Positions 10,611 to 19,182 of a stretch of DNA of 64,000 nucleotides are shown one piece after another. Every line of letters starts with the position of its first letter. The first letter of the stretch is position 1. The stretch lies in the NCBI GenBank assembly GCA_025602905.1, contig JAHLKI010000022.1, positions 124,001 to 188,000 on the forward strand, written 5' to 3'. The notes below the pieces were generated by a model, which saw only the letters and a program-made list of their open reading frames with translations, searched no databases and was not told the origin of the DNA. The position numbers and the translations under genes are program-made. Source of the DNA: Phlyctochytrium arcticum (taxonomy: Eukaryota > Chytridiomycota > Chytridiomycetes > Chytridiales > Chytridiaceae).

Positions 10611-11889
10611 AGCAGTCGGATGGGGATGTTGACTTTTGTCTGGAGATCTTGTCTGTCTTTAGGGGCTGCTTGATCTCTTGACAAGAAGAGTTACATCGCT
10701 CAATCTGAAAAAGGACGCTGACAGCTTGCGCTCCGCTGGGCTTTTCGTATTGGAACCAACTGAATCTGTTACTAATCTCATCTTTTTCCCCTTACCTTCT
10801 TTTTTCAATGCCAGCCCCCCTTCACTGTGAATGCACGACCACACGTGTTCTGAATGATTTGGGAGAAAAAACGTCGATATGCGATGTAAGCCAGCAACAG
10901 AATTGGCATCCACCATGGGTGTTGTCTATCTATAACGATCAACCTGAATCCGAACACCTGAGCTCGTTCGCTAAATCAAGCCATTTTTTTGACATCTGAT
11001 GGGTTGTTGCGGAAGGTGTGCATGGTATTTGACCACAATTCAAAAGGTGCGCTCATGCTCATGTCGGTCCATGTTTTATTCAGGTCTTGTCGTGCTAATC
11101 ATTATAATTTAGTGGATCACGGCCCAATGAGTGGAACAACAAAACCAGGATATTTGGGATGTTGGTCTACGAAGTGTTCTGGTTTCCGTATGCCTGTAGT
11201 ACTTTCTGACACCCACAACGCAATTGTTAGCCGCTAGGATAGAATTCAATTGTTGTAACAAGTTGATACCCGCTCTGCCAGTACTGTACCACCCAGGTAC
11301 CCTCAACTGCATCAACAACATTGAAAGTCGTATCAAATCGATATATGATGTTGCCCCACTGACATCTTCACGGTTTTCTCTGCGCTCAACGGCTTTTGAC
11401 ATCCTCATACCCGAAGCAAGAATTAGACACTTTGCGTCGCAATGCCTTGCCTTCTGAGCCTTGATTACCCGGGAGCGTCGTAAATCGTCTCCATTTCCTC
11501 ACTATTGCTGTACCTGAAATCTTTTGTACATATATATGGCGTAGGCTTTGGCGTCCCCTATATCTTATATACAGTTGTATCATACTATACTACTTCTTTG
11601 TCATTTGATGCCGTATCCCGACGGTCGAAAGTTGTCTGATGGGTATATCGGGCGCTGTGGAATTTGGTCCGATCCGCTTCGTGATGACAGGTCCAAATTC
11701 ATACAGCGCCTGATTACTCACCCTGGGAACAAAACACGTCCGTCATGGGTATCGATATTCATTTCCATCAATGGACCATCATGATCATGCATTCGACGAC
11801 ACCCATAAGTGTACCATCACCACCCGCACGTTCAAGTTCAACTTTACGATTTCTTGGATCTGGATGATCGTAATGCTGGTCTCAAATAC
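10611..11889. other. No recognisable gene (interior of nested element)
   Basis: Only short ORFs on both strands, none with a motif I recognise. Probably decayed sequence of the element. Confidence 0.4.
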
Positions 11890-11936
11890 TGTCACAGTGC
11901 GCAGCATTCTTGTCAAGAATGCTGCGCACTGTGACA
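11890..11936. repeat. Internal hairpin 2, same core as the element ends
   Basis: Perfect 23-bp arms (TGTCACAGTGCGCAGCATTC plus TTG) separated by a single T. Identical in arm sequence to the right-terminal hairpin at 16297-16343. No flanking direct repeat is seen (AATAC left, CTGTG right). Confidence 0.9.
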
Positions 11937-12452
11937 CTGTGATGCAGCGAATAAACTCGGGTTATAGCAACTTTCTTCCGACCTACCGCCTCATCACCAG
12001 CAACGGCCAGGCGGTATATGGCCGAGTACCTAAGACGGACCTTTTAGTCATTCCTCCCGTATTGACACGTGACCAGCCTCCCGCTCAGAATACGAGCACC
12101 CCGTGGCAAGGACCGAGCTGATGTGCAAGAGGATGAAGTTACATCACAAACCACTGAAAATCAACCCAATGAGCTACTGCTTCAGCCTGATATAGAAGAG
12201 GAATCGGAAGAGGAAACGGAACTGCCTACAACCGTCCGACGCTCGTTACGTATTAACAACCGCAAAAATGACGCTCAAGATAGGTATTACGAGATCGATT
12301 TCTTAGTGGACAAAAGAAAGCGAGGACGTTCGTATGAGTACTTGGTACGCTATACTGGTTACGACCGTAGTTTTGATGAATGGCGCCCAGCTAAGGAGCT
12401 TATAGGGGGCCCAGAGTTGATTGCAGAATACAACGAACGACATAGGAGCTGA
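11937..12452 (+). pseudogene. Integrase-type C-terminal region with chromodomain
   Basis: The first part reads in one frame to 12121 (SGYSNFLPTYRLITSNGQAV then YGRVPKTDLLV), reminiscent of the strand-rich tail after a retroviral-type integrase core. After a frame change near 12100 it continues, with an acidic linker, into a clear chromodomain: YEIDFLVDKRKRGRSYEYLV, RYTGYDRSFDEWRPAKEL, stop at 12452. Chromodomains at integrase C-termini target insertion to chromatin in Ty3/Gypsy, Ginger and Maverick-type elements. The catalytic core is absent; hairpin 2 abuts the 5' side. Whether it belonged to the nested element or to a separate retroelement is open. Confidence 0.55.
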
Positions 12453-12518
12453 CTTTGTAATTTTGTAATACAAATACATACTGTAACATACATAACTCAA
12501 ACAGAAACTATCTATGAT

Positions 12519-13642
12519 TCACTGACTTTTCGACGAAGTTTCCGTTTCCATTGCGGTGATGGCATCTTCATCCTGTTCCGGTTCTTGTTCCTCCTGTTCC
12601 GGTTCTTGCTCTTCACTGGTATCCTGAAGCAAATGCTTGGGGTTAACCAGAACCCCTCGAAAGTAGAGGCTGTGCTCTGCTTGCGAATGATGCATCAGTT
12701 TTGGGATCTCTTGCCGCTTGAGCGGGTCCGTAATCTCTGTCTCCAACCACGTGATCTGTGCTCGCCGCATATCCGAAACTCCTATTGGTTTGCCAAGTAG
12801 ATCTCTCCAGAGGCGATTGATACGCTCGACAAAGCTTTTGGCGGTTAGGGGCTGTCTCTCGCGTGTGCACAATAAATGTCCCTCAGGGTCCCCCTATTGA
12901 TCCGGCTCCATAGTTTTAAGATTTCAAGAACTGGTTCTGGCAGTAGTTGCATCACTTGGGTGGTATTGTTCTTGCGTTGATTGAAGACGAGCCAGCAGCA
13001 CGCGGCATCTGTCTCAGGCCAAAAATACCCATTTTCGGTCGTTGAATGAAAGTCGCGTTTGATGGTAACCCAAGCCGAGCGGATATTGTAGTAGCGAACA
13101 CACAACATCAAGATGACGGCGGAGAGCAACTTGTTATATAAAGTTTTGCCAACGCTCGCAGAATAGAACTGATCCTTGATCTCTTCCCAATAGCGTTCGG
13201 CAGCAGCGCGCAGGTCGGGCCAAGGAACGTGGACATCTCTTCCGGCTTCCCGCTCACTCAACTGTCCCTGCTCACGGCTGTCTTTGGCAGGTTTTTGAAG
13301 GTCTCTGGCCTTCGTGTTATAGGCCGCAACTATCTTTGCCAATCTGGCCGGAGTGACCCCCAAATCTTTGGCACCAGCTTTCTTGAGGAATGTTGCCAAA
13401 CGCCCGATATACTTGCCTACAGCTGACTCCTTGCCATTGCGATAGTGTTTAGTGATAGATTTGAGCGTGGCAGGCACGTCGGTCCACTTCGTGGCGAGTT
13501 CGTAGCGGAAGATAGTGCGGAGTGTTCGTGCGTCGTCTGACTTCTCGGTAAAGGGTTGATTGGCCCGGGAACAATCACGGTTCAAGATTTCAAGCAGAGG
13601 GAGGGAAGCGAGGGCAACTGGCAACTTTGCGGTGCGAGGCAT
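12519..13642 (-). pseudogene. Tyrosine recombinase, single-base frameshift
   Basis: The N-terminal frame (13642 down to about 12894) opens MPRTAKLPVALASLPLLEIL and shows SAM-like core-binding helices, then the catalytic-domain start (LSAVILMLCVRYYNIRSAWV, FNQRKNNTTQV). The frame then changes: the remainder (ending at 12519) gives CTRERQPLTAKSF, INRLWRDLLG, the DMRRAQITWLE segment and LMHHSQAEHSLYF. MRR...H..A...LYF is the R-H-x-x-Y pattern expected of tyrosine recombinases. The break is a one-base slip at the run of five G (12890-12894 on the plus strand). The tail is Glu/Pro repeats. Convergent with the chromodomain gene. Programmed -1 frameshifting or a sequencing error are alternatives to real inactivation. 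It resembles viral- or Crypton-type recombinases more than Starship captains, but the subfamily is uncertain. Confidence 0.65.
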
Positions 13643-13860
13643 TCTTCTTTACAATGAAAGGTATTGTAGAAAATTATTTTGCAAGGTGTTGCTACGTCTA
13701 TGTGTATGTAGGCAGGAAGCAGTGTAGGGTGGAGTGCAGGCAGAATGCCTTACAGGGAGGAGGCAACAGGCGAGGTATTTATATGCGGGTCGATTCTTCG
13801 TAATGATGGAGACAAGGAGAGCAACATACCCAAGTTTCATTTTTTCGCTTGCCCCAACAG

Positions 13861-13874
13861 GTTTATCGATAAAC
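13861..13874. promoter_or_regulatory. Perfect 14-bp palindrome GTTTATCGATAAAC upstream of the recombinase
   Basis: It lies in the 281-bp gap between the recombinase start (13642) and the receiver gene's stop (13924). The core TTTATCGATAA recurs at 15114-15129 and 15994-16009. A binding or crossover site for the recombinase is possible but only inferred. Confidence 0.35.
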
Positions 13875-13923
13875 TTTTGGGAGGACGTGGGCCGTGGGAA
13901 AACAGTTGGAAAGTGCAACTCCG

Positions 13924-14304
13924 TCACGTGACGTAATTTGCAACAATCCTGGTCACGTGTTGAAGAGTCAGAGGTTTTGGTACAAAAAGGTCTGGGATGG
14001 AAGAAATCACAGATGCCTTGACATCAGAATGAGCGCTAAACACTACGATAGGCAAAGGCTTCTCCGCTTGAGACTCTCTCTCCCATTGACGAACTCCTTT
14101 AATAATAGTTAAAGCTGTATGCCTCTCACTGAGGCTATAGTCAGTCAACAACAACTCGACATCTTCATAGTTGTCAAGCAGTATCGGATAGACCAAATCG
14201 GCCATTCGACACTTGATTGAGCACCAACCGATAGACTTGAAGAAGCGGGCAACGATCCGTAGGCTTATTTCGTTGTCGTCACATATGAGTACAGTTTTGC
14301 ACAT
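13924..14304 (-). CDS. Stand-alone response-regulator receiver (REC) domain protein
   Basis: 126 residues from ATG (MCKTVLICDDNEISLRIV) to TAA, intronless. It is a whole CheY-like receiver and nothing else: acidic pair D9-D10 (ICDDNE), phosphoacceptor Asp in LLTDYS at about residue 57, the Thr/Ser switch in VVFSAH at about 90, and the invariant Lys in FVPKP at about 107. All key residues are present, so it could accept phosphate from a histidine kinase or phosphotransfer protein. It lies inside the nested transposable element, with its start 55 bp from a divergent small ORF and a CACGTG at its stop. Fungal receivers are normally parts of Ssk1, Skn7, Rim15 or hybrid kinases, so a single-domain receiver on an element is unusual. 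Host gene capture is likely. Confidence 0.8.
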   Translation of the reverse strand: MCKTVLICDDNEISLRIVARFFKSIGWCSIKCRMADLVYPILLDNYEDVELLLTDYSLSERHTALTIIKGVRQWERESQAEKPLPIVVFSAHSDVKASVISSIPDLFVPKPLTLQHVTRIVANYVT

Positions 14305-14359
14305 CTGCGTCGAAGGTAATTATTTCTCTCAGTCTCTAGTACATAAGCAATAACCAATA

Positions 14360-14623
14360 ATGTATTACTCTGCTTCCGACGTGCCCGTGTCAGCTACTCG
14401 GGCACACATTATGGAATTGTTCGGTAAAATTGTCAAAGAAGAAGACAAGGTTCAATTCATAAATGACGTGAAACAGATTCCGGGTATAGATAGCGAGATT
14501 CTGACCTGGCTGGAGATGGAAGTGGCAATTCAGTCACTGCACACGAAGTATAAGGGTAAATTCAGAAAGAAGAAGCCAGGGTTCAAGCGGGTGCCAATCC
14601 CGGATTCCGATATCACGGAGTAG
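14360..14623 (+). CDS. Small unrecognised ORF divergent from the receiver gene
   Basis: 87 residues from ATG (MYYSASDVPVSATRAHIMEL): a helical first half with a hydrophobic face (IMELFGKIVKEEDKV) and a basic C-terminus (KYKGKFRKKKPGFKRVP). I recognise no family. It shares a 55-bp promoter gap with the receiver gene, suggesting co-expression. It could be a small DNA-binding or adaptor protein; no function is assigned. Confidence 0.45.
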   Translation: MYYSASDVPVSATRAHIMELFGKIVKEEDKVQFINDVKQIPGIDSEILTWLEMEVAIQSLHTKYKGKFRKKKPGFKRVPIPDSDITE

Positions 14624-15003
14624 CCAAGACTGAGATTCGAAGTAGTTTTAGGGCCAATATTGTGTCAGGGTGTAAGCAGGCGGTCTCGTCCTGGACGAGA
14701 TCTGCAAACGCTTGAGTCAGTGGGAAATACATACACGTGTACTGGTTGAAAGCTTGTAGCAAATTGAGCATGCATGCACCTGAGTGGGGTCGCTGGATTT
14801 CGGCTTGCAAGCACTCTCTAAGAAAAAACTGAGCAAAGTTAGTTAAGAGCTCGTTGTCCTGACATAGCCTCAATTAGTTCACATTCAAATTCATCACTTG
14901 AACTATCGCAAGCTGTCGAGTTACTCTCTGCGACAGATTCAGAGTCACTCTCTGCGACAGATTCACAATCCATACTATCCCAGTCGGAGCGATTATGCGA
15001 CAT
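14624..15003 (-). other. Two weak minus-strand ORFs, one acidic Ser-rich
   Basis: 14613-14873 is an 86-codon frame starting at TTG (no ATG), with no known motif. 14839-15003 is a 54-residue ATG-started frame with a duplicated 8-residue acidic unit (CESVAESDSESVAESNS). Either could be an exon of one decayed gene. No splice sites convincingly join them. Confidence 0.25.
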
Positions 15004-15813
15004 TATGTATCAATGAGAGTTGTCGTTCTATGCTACAAAGAACAGAAGATAATTGTAACACTCATACGCAAAAGTGTGGCAAGTGATGATGCGGACGCTG
15101 GCCTTTCAGGAGACGAGTTTATCGATAACGCAGCGTCGCTAACAGCCGTCGTTGCATTGAAGACGTCATTGCCTAGAAGCTGGACGTGTTTGCGTTGTTC
15201 TGTGGCCATTGTGCATCTGGTTTCCAGATAACTATCCAGTATTTTAAAGTGCGCGTTTGCCAGACACATACACACATACATACAATACACGTTCACGCTA
15301 ACGTGGACCGGGTCGAATCTGTCGTTTGATGGGAACTGCCGAATCGATCTGCAATTTGTAGACTTCTGACAAGTGATGCTGGCAAGCTAAAAACTAGTAA
15401 AAATCTAGCTATGAAAAAAGTACCAATGGTCGATCTTTATTAGTAACTTGTATGTTTTCATATATAGAATCTTTGATTCTAGCCTTCTAGCCATTCTATC
15501 CAGTTTTGAAGGGTTGTAAGAAGAGAAAAACTTGGAAAAGTTCACTCACAGCTGCCTCGAAAGAAGATACAGAATTTTGATATTGGCCACATCGAAAAAG
15601 TGACTAGGTTGGATAGAAGGTTAGAATCCCCAGTTGCAGCTGAAAGCGGGTCAGAAACAGATGAGTTACTAATAGGATACTGTTGAGTGAATGCTGAAGA
15701 TGGATGCTGGGAAAGGCTAGAGTCTTTGTTTCAATGGCGCGTTTTTGCAATAGGTCACGTGACTGGGAGCTCGAGTTTCGAAGAGAGTCTCAATTGCAAA
15801 GAGCCGGGGCGCT
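15004..15813. other. No recognisable gene; contains repeated CGAGTTTATCGATAAC
   Basis: CGAGTTTATCGATAAC at 15114-15129 is repeated exactly at 15994-16009. Otherwise AT-rich sequence with only short ORFs. Confidence 0.4.
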
Positions 15814-15947
15814 CGTAAGGACGGTGGACGGTGGCTGGTATGTTGCTTTGACGGAGCTTCCAAAGCGACGACGACGAGGCCTCCCTCGCGCACATCAGTT
15901 TCGTAAGGACGGTGGACGGTGGCTGGTATGTTGCTTTGACGGAGCTT
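15814..15947 (+). repeat. 46-bp direct duplication 88 bp apart
   Basis: CGTAAGGACGGTGGACGGTG through GACGGAGCTT occurs at 15814-15859 and again at 15902-15947 without visible differences. Confidence 0.85.
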
Positions 15948-16029
15948 GTGAAGGGGTGTGCAAGTGGTGCTGGGGGTGGAGTCGTGAAGGGGGCGAGTTT
16001 ATCGATAACAACAGTATCAACAGGTGGCG

Positions 16030-16295
16030 AGGGATTCTTCACTGATTGAGGGCAAGATGATGCAAGAATGTGGCACGCGGTATTCTTCACTGATTGAGGG
16101 CAAGATGATGCAAGAATGTAACGAAGGAGGGGCACGCGGCATTCTTCACTGATTGAAGGCGGATTCTTGCAGGAATGTTCCCACGGTAGATATCGGGCTA
16201 GAAATGTACCAAGAATCTGGGCGCACGGCATTCTTCACTAATGATACCCCCCCCATTCTTGCCAGGAATGTAAGTCCCTAATAGGCCAGGAATGC
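16030..16295. repeat. Cluster of degenerate ATTCTTCACTGATTGA / GCAAGAATGT repeats
   Basis: ATTCTTCACTGATTGA occurs near 16034, 16082 and 16140, with ATTCTTCACTAATGATA near 16231. Each is followed by a variant of GCAAGAATGT or CAGGAATGT. These are decayed relatives of the ATTCTTG.CAAGAAT centre of the terminal hairpin, so the right end looks like a stack of old hairpins. Confidence 0.6.
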
Positions 16296-16344
16296 CTGTC
16301 ACAGTGCGCAGCATTCTTGACAAGAATGCTGCGCACTGTGACAG
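16296..16344. repeat. Terminal hairpin 3 (right end of nested element)
   Basis: Perfect 23-bp arms 16297-16319 and 16321-16343 around one A, with a C/G pair outside. Its outer half is the element's right end CGCACTGTGACA. Confidence 0.9.
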
Positions 16345-16348
16345 TAAC
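16344..16348 (+). other. Right target-site duplication GTAAC
   Basis: Direct copy of 9244-9248, immediately outside the CGCACTGTGACA end. Confidence 0.8.
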
Positions 16349-18385
16349 TGGACCAGCAGAGTCCCGCCGAAGAATACTACGCATGAAGGACACCCGGCGC
16401 TGAACAGAGTAGCTCTGGCGGCGTTTTCTCAGGCACGAAAGGCAACCCAAACCCCTCAGATCATGGGTGAGGCTCTAGGCTCATTGCTCAGCGGGTCAAA
16501 GTTGCGGCACGTCGTGGATGATCTTACCCGACGTTATCCGGACCTTCTCATTTCCCCTAAAGACATCCAGAATGCTCGAGACAAGGCTATGGAACAACGT
16601 CTTGATGGCGAGCTGCCGGTACCTGCTTTATTGAAAGAGTTGGAGAAGGACGCTGCAGCTAGGGGAATCGTCACGCAAGTAGTCGTGGACAACGAGGATG
16701 TGCTAACGCATTTGTTCTTCCAACCTCAAGTGAGTGAATTTCTGTGCCTTATTTTAGTGGCGTGTCGAATCTTCACCTAACTTCCCTCCCTTGTTCACAG
16801 AGGGAACTCAGCGACATGATGCGGCGGTTTGGAGATGTCCTAATAATGGATTGCACATATCGTACCAACCGACATAAAATGCCTCTCCTCCACGTGGTTG
16901 GTGTTACCGACACGCAGACTTCTTTTTCCGCTGGTTTTATGTTGATGATAGCAGAAACGCAGCAAGATTATGAGCTCGCCGTCCAGAAATTGAACGAGCA
17001 ATTGGACCGACCGCCCGTAGTCGTTGTTATCGACGCGGATCCGGCCTTTATGAATGCTGTCAAGGCCGTTTGGCCCACTACTAAAATCATCTTGTGTCGC
17101 TGGCACATTTGGCAAAATATTGTTACCAATTGCATGAAGAATTTTAAGGATGCAGATGGGAAACATGATGCGAACGCCTGGGCCAGCTTTAAAAAGTACG
17201 TGGTTCCACTTATTGCAGGCGTCATAATTTACTCACCTTGTTTCCCACGATCGTAATTGCAGAGCTTGGAATAAACTTGAAAGCGCGACAACTGAATCTA
17301 CTTTCAATGACCAATGGGACTGTGTGAAAGAGATGGTCCACGAGGATACGTTTGAATACTTGAAAAAGAATAAATGGTCTCGTCGGCAGTACTGGGCATC
17401 GTACATTGTCGACAACTACCAACATTGTGACCTAACGGTGACCTCCCGGGCCGAAGGAATGCACTGGGCAACTGTAAAGCAGGACGCCACCGCCAATCAA
17501 AATATTATGTCTCTTTACGACGTCATCAAAAGAAATACTGCTCGGACGGTTCGCGAATACCTACGGGGGGCGAATACTGCACAGACACATCCTCCACGGC
17601 TCGTGCGCAGCGACGACTTTTTTAAATCAGTGGCAGGAAAAATCCAGGAACATATTATCACCACTGTTGTAAATGAAAAACGCAAGGCGAAGCGAATCCT
17701 GGCAGCCAGGGAAGATCCAGATCGCGTCCTGGAAGAAACGACAGTCCTGAATCCCTGTACATCTTTTCACCGTACGGTTCTCGGCATACCGTGTGCGCAC
17801 GAGATAATTCCCATGATCTCAGGCGACAACCCACGGGCGCTGAAGCTAGCGGATTTTCGTGAAAGATGGCATCTGCAAGACACACATACAAAAGCCGCTG
17901 AAGATGCGCTGCGCATCTCAGATATTCAGCAACCTCCAGTCCCTAATGCCTCGACTTTCGGAGTCGAAAAACGCGACCACCAGCGCACCAATAAGCGAAG
18001 AAAAATTCGTTTTGAAAATGTGGAGGCCGAGATTCGCCGGGCAGATCGGAACTGTGGCAACTGCGGGGAGGCAGGTCATGTACGGACAAATTGCACCAAA
18101 CCCCAGGCTTCTGCAAGTGTGTCGCAAACCGTCGGCCATGCTTCACCTCCACTAACAGGCGCAGTCACTCTTGAGGAAGGTGGAAATGTTGATCCTGATG
18201 TTAATCCGAATATCCTGCCCAACATCATACCTGAAGGGCTCGCTGTTCTCCCTGCCAGTCGGCGGCTGGTCGCGATCCCAAGAAGGGAACCTCCTGAATG
18301 TAGCACTTGCCGCCGCTTAGGTGAAGGAGAGAGAGCAAAGGGTCACGCTGCTTCTCACATAGCTTGTCCCAACCGCGGAAAGTAA
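16349..18385 (+). pseudogene. MULE transposase, 3' part (DDE, SWIM, zinc knuckle)
   Basis: Continues the frame broken at 9248. Exons 16349-16729, 16801-17195 and 17263-18385 use GT-AG introns that all join in phase. Together with the 5' part they make 868 codons. The MULE DDE core shows the first Asp in LIMDCTYRTNRHKMPLLHVV, the second in VVVIDADPAFMNAV, then the C..H (CRWHIWQNI) and a likely acidic third residue further on. A SWIM-like finger follows (CTSFHRTVLGIPCAHEI) and a CCHC knuckle (CGNCGEAGHVRTNC). A last Cys/His cluster (CSTCRRLGEGERAKGHAASH) ends the protein. Without its N-terminal part it has no start; it might still be translated from an internal ATG. Confidence 0.85.
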
Positions 18386-18783
18386 TCAGGTACATACTAC
18401 TGATGTTGTAGAGGTGGAATATTAAAGCCTAACTTGATTCAACATAGCTTTTTTCCTTTACCGTTCGCACTATCTAATTATTTAGTATTCCTACATGTCA
18501 GATTCCAATATTTTCCCCCACTTAAAGAACATAAATAGCCCCATCCAGATTTCAAAGTTGCGCATTAGATTCATTATTCCTTACCATGATAATGCGAGCC
18601 TGTCTACTATCATGTGTGTGAATCAAACAAATGCTGGTGGTGAAAAATATGAAAACACAGTAGTAAAACTCTTGGAAGGGAATGTTTGTTCAATACAAGC
18701 CTGATACAAGCTGTGGAAGCTTGAGGATAGAATGCAAGAGCCTTGGAGTGCTGCGCGGATATTTGAGCCAATATGGTGAGAAT

Positions 18784-18849
18784 TTAACCTTATTCGGCCA
18801 AATTACGCAGGTCACATGCCAAAGGTTGGATTTGGCTGAGACTGAGGTT
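18784..18849 (-). repeat. MULE right terminal inverted repeat
   Basis: Reverse complement of 8289-8354 with two substitutions; outer end CTGAGGTT at 18842-18849. Confidence 0.9.
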
Positions 18850-18930
18850 ACCGCAATTGACGTTTATGGGGATGTTGACAGCAGCAGGGCAGCCGCTGCA
18901 ACTACGGATGATCATAGCAACGAGAATTAG
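18850..18930 (+). pseudogene. F-box/LRR copy E, 3' tail beyond the MULE
   Basis: Reads IDVYGDVDSSRAAAA then acidic residues to a TAG at 18930. It aligns with the tails of copy B (NICGNVDNSGSADS) and copy C (TTTACGGGGATGCTGACAGC versus TTTATGGGGATGTTGACAGC). It is the severed end of the gene that starts at 7690. Confidence 0.55.
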
Positions 18931-19182
18931 CAATTATTCTAATGACGCAAGCCTTTATTGACAGGTGTGAATAGTTGCAAACATTGTGCATTACAATCTT
19001 TCATAAAAGGAGATCTTGGAGTTTTGTCTGATATCCATCTTTTTTTGTACACATCTCTGAACCTCAAGAGAGAAGAATGAACCGCGGCGGTGTCTTCATT
19101 GACCAAAGATTTTCGGTTCATGTTTGGGGAAACAATCATTTCCATTACACTCTTCAACCGTATACATCCCTACGCGATTCCG

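Larger units (their letters stand above)
9249..16343. mobile_element. 7,095-bp nested TIR element carrying recombinase and receiver-domain genes
   Basis: Ends are the 12-bp inverted repeat TGTCACAGTGCG / CGCACTGTGACA (TG...CA termini) with 5-bp direct repeats GTAAC. Excision in silico restores an uninterrupted MULE transposase frame, the strongest evidence for the borders. Contents in order: 61-bp hairpin, four 28-bp-spaced iterons, truncated Ndc10-type domain (+), 176-bp tandem repeats, a long non-coding stretch, a second hairpin, chromodomain/integrase tail (+), tyrosine recombinase (-), receiver-domain gene (-), small divergent ORF (+), short dispersed repeats, terminal hairpin. No DDE or rve catalytic core, polymerase, ATPase or capsid gene is visible, so it may be non-autonomous or a composite of several insertions. 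Confidence 0.75.
8289..18849 (+). mobile_element. Mutator-like element (MULE) with 66-bp TIRs, carrying a nested element
   Basis: The outer boundaries are set by near-perfect 66-bp inverted repeats (8289-8354 and 18784-18849; two mismatches seen). Between them lies one transposase gene with FAR1-like, DDE, SWIM and zinc-knuckle parts, interrupted by a 7,095-bp element at 9249-16343. Without the insert the MULE would be about 3.46 kb. It sits inside an F-box/LRR copy whose halves flank it. A clear 8-11-bp target duplication, usual for MULEs, could not be found at the TIR edges. Confidence 0.85.

Noticed and set aside
12519..13642. Recombinase as a Starship captain (DUF3435)
   Set aside because: Length, position within a TIR element and the short R-H-x-x-Y region do not fit the large captain proteins; no cargo arrangement typical of Starships is seen.
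15755..16231. Minus-strand 158-codon ORF with repeated ILASSCPQSVKN
   Set aside because: The peptide repeat comes from the non-coding hairpin repeat cluster and the 46-bp duplication.
9249..16343. CACAGTG in the ends as a RAG/Transib heptamer
   Set aside because: The heptamer is not at the element tip and the 5-bp duplication lies outside TG...CA; no RAG1/Transib-like core is present. Likely coincidence.
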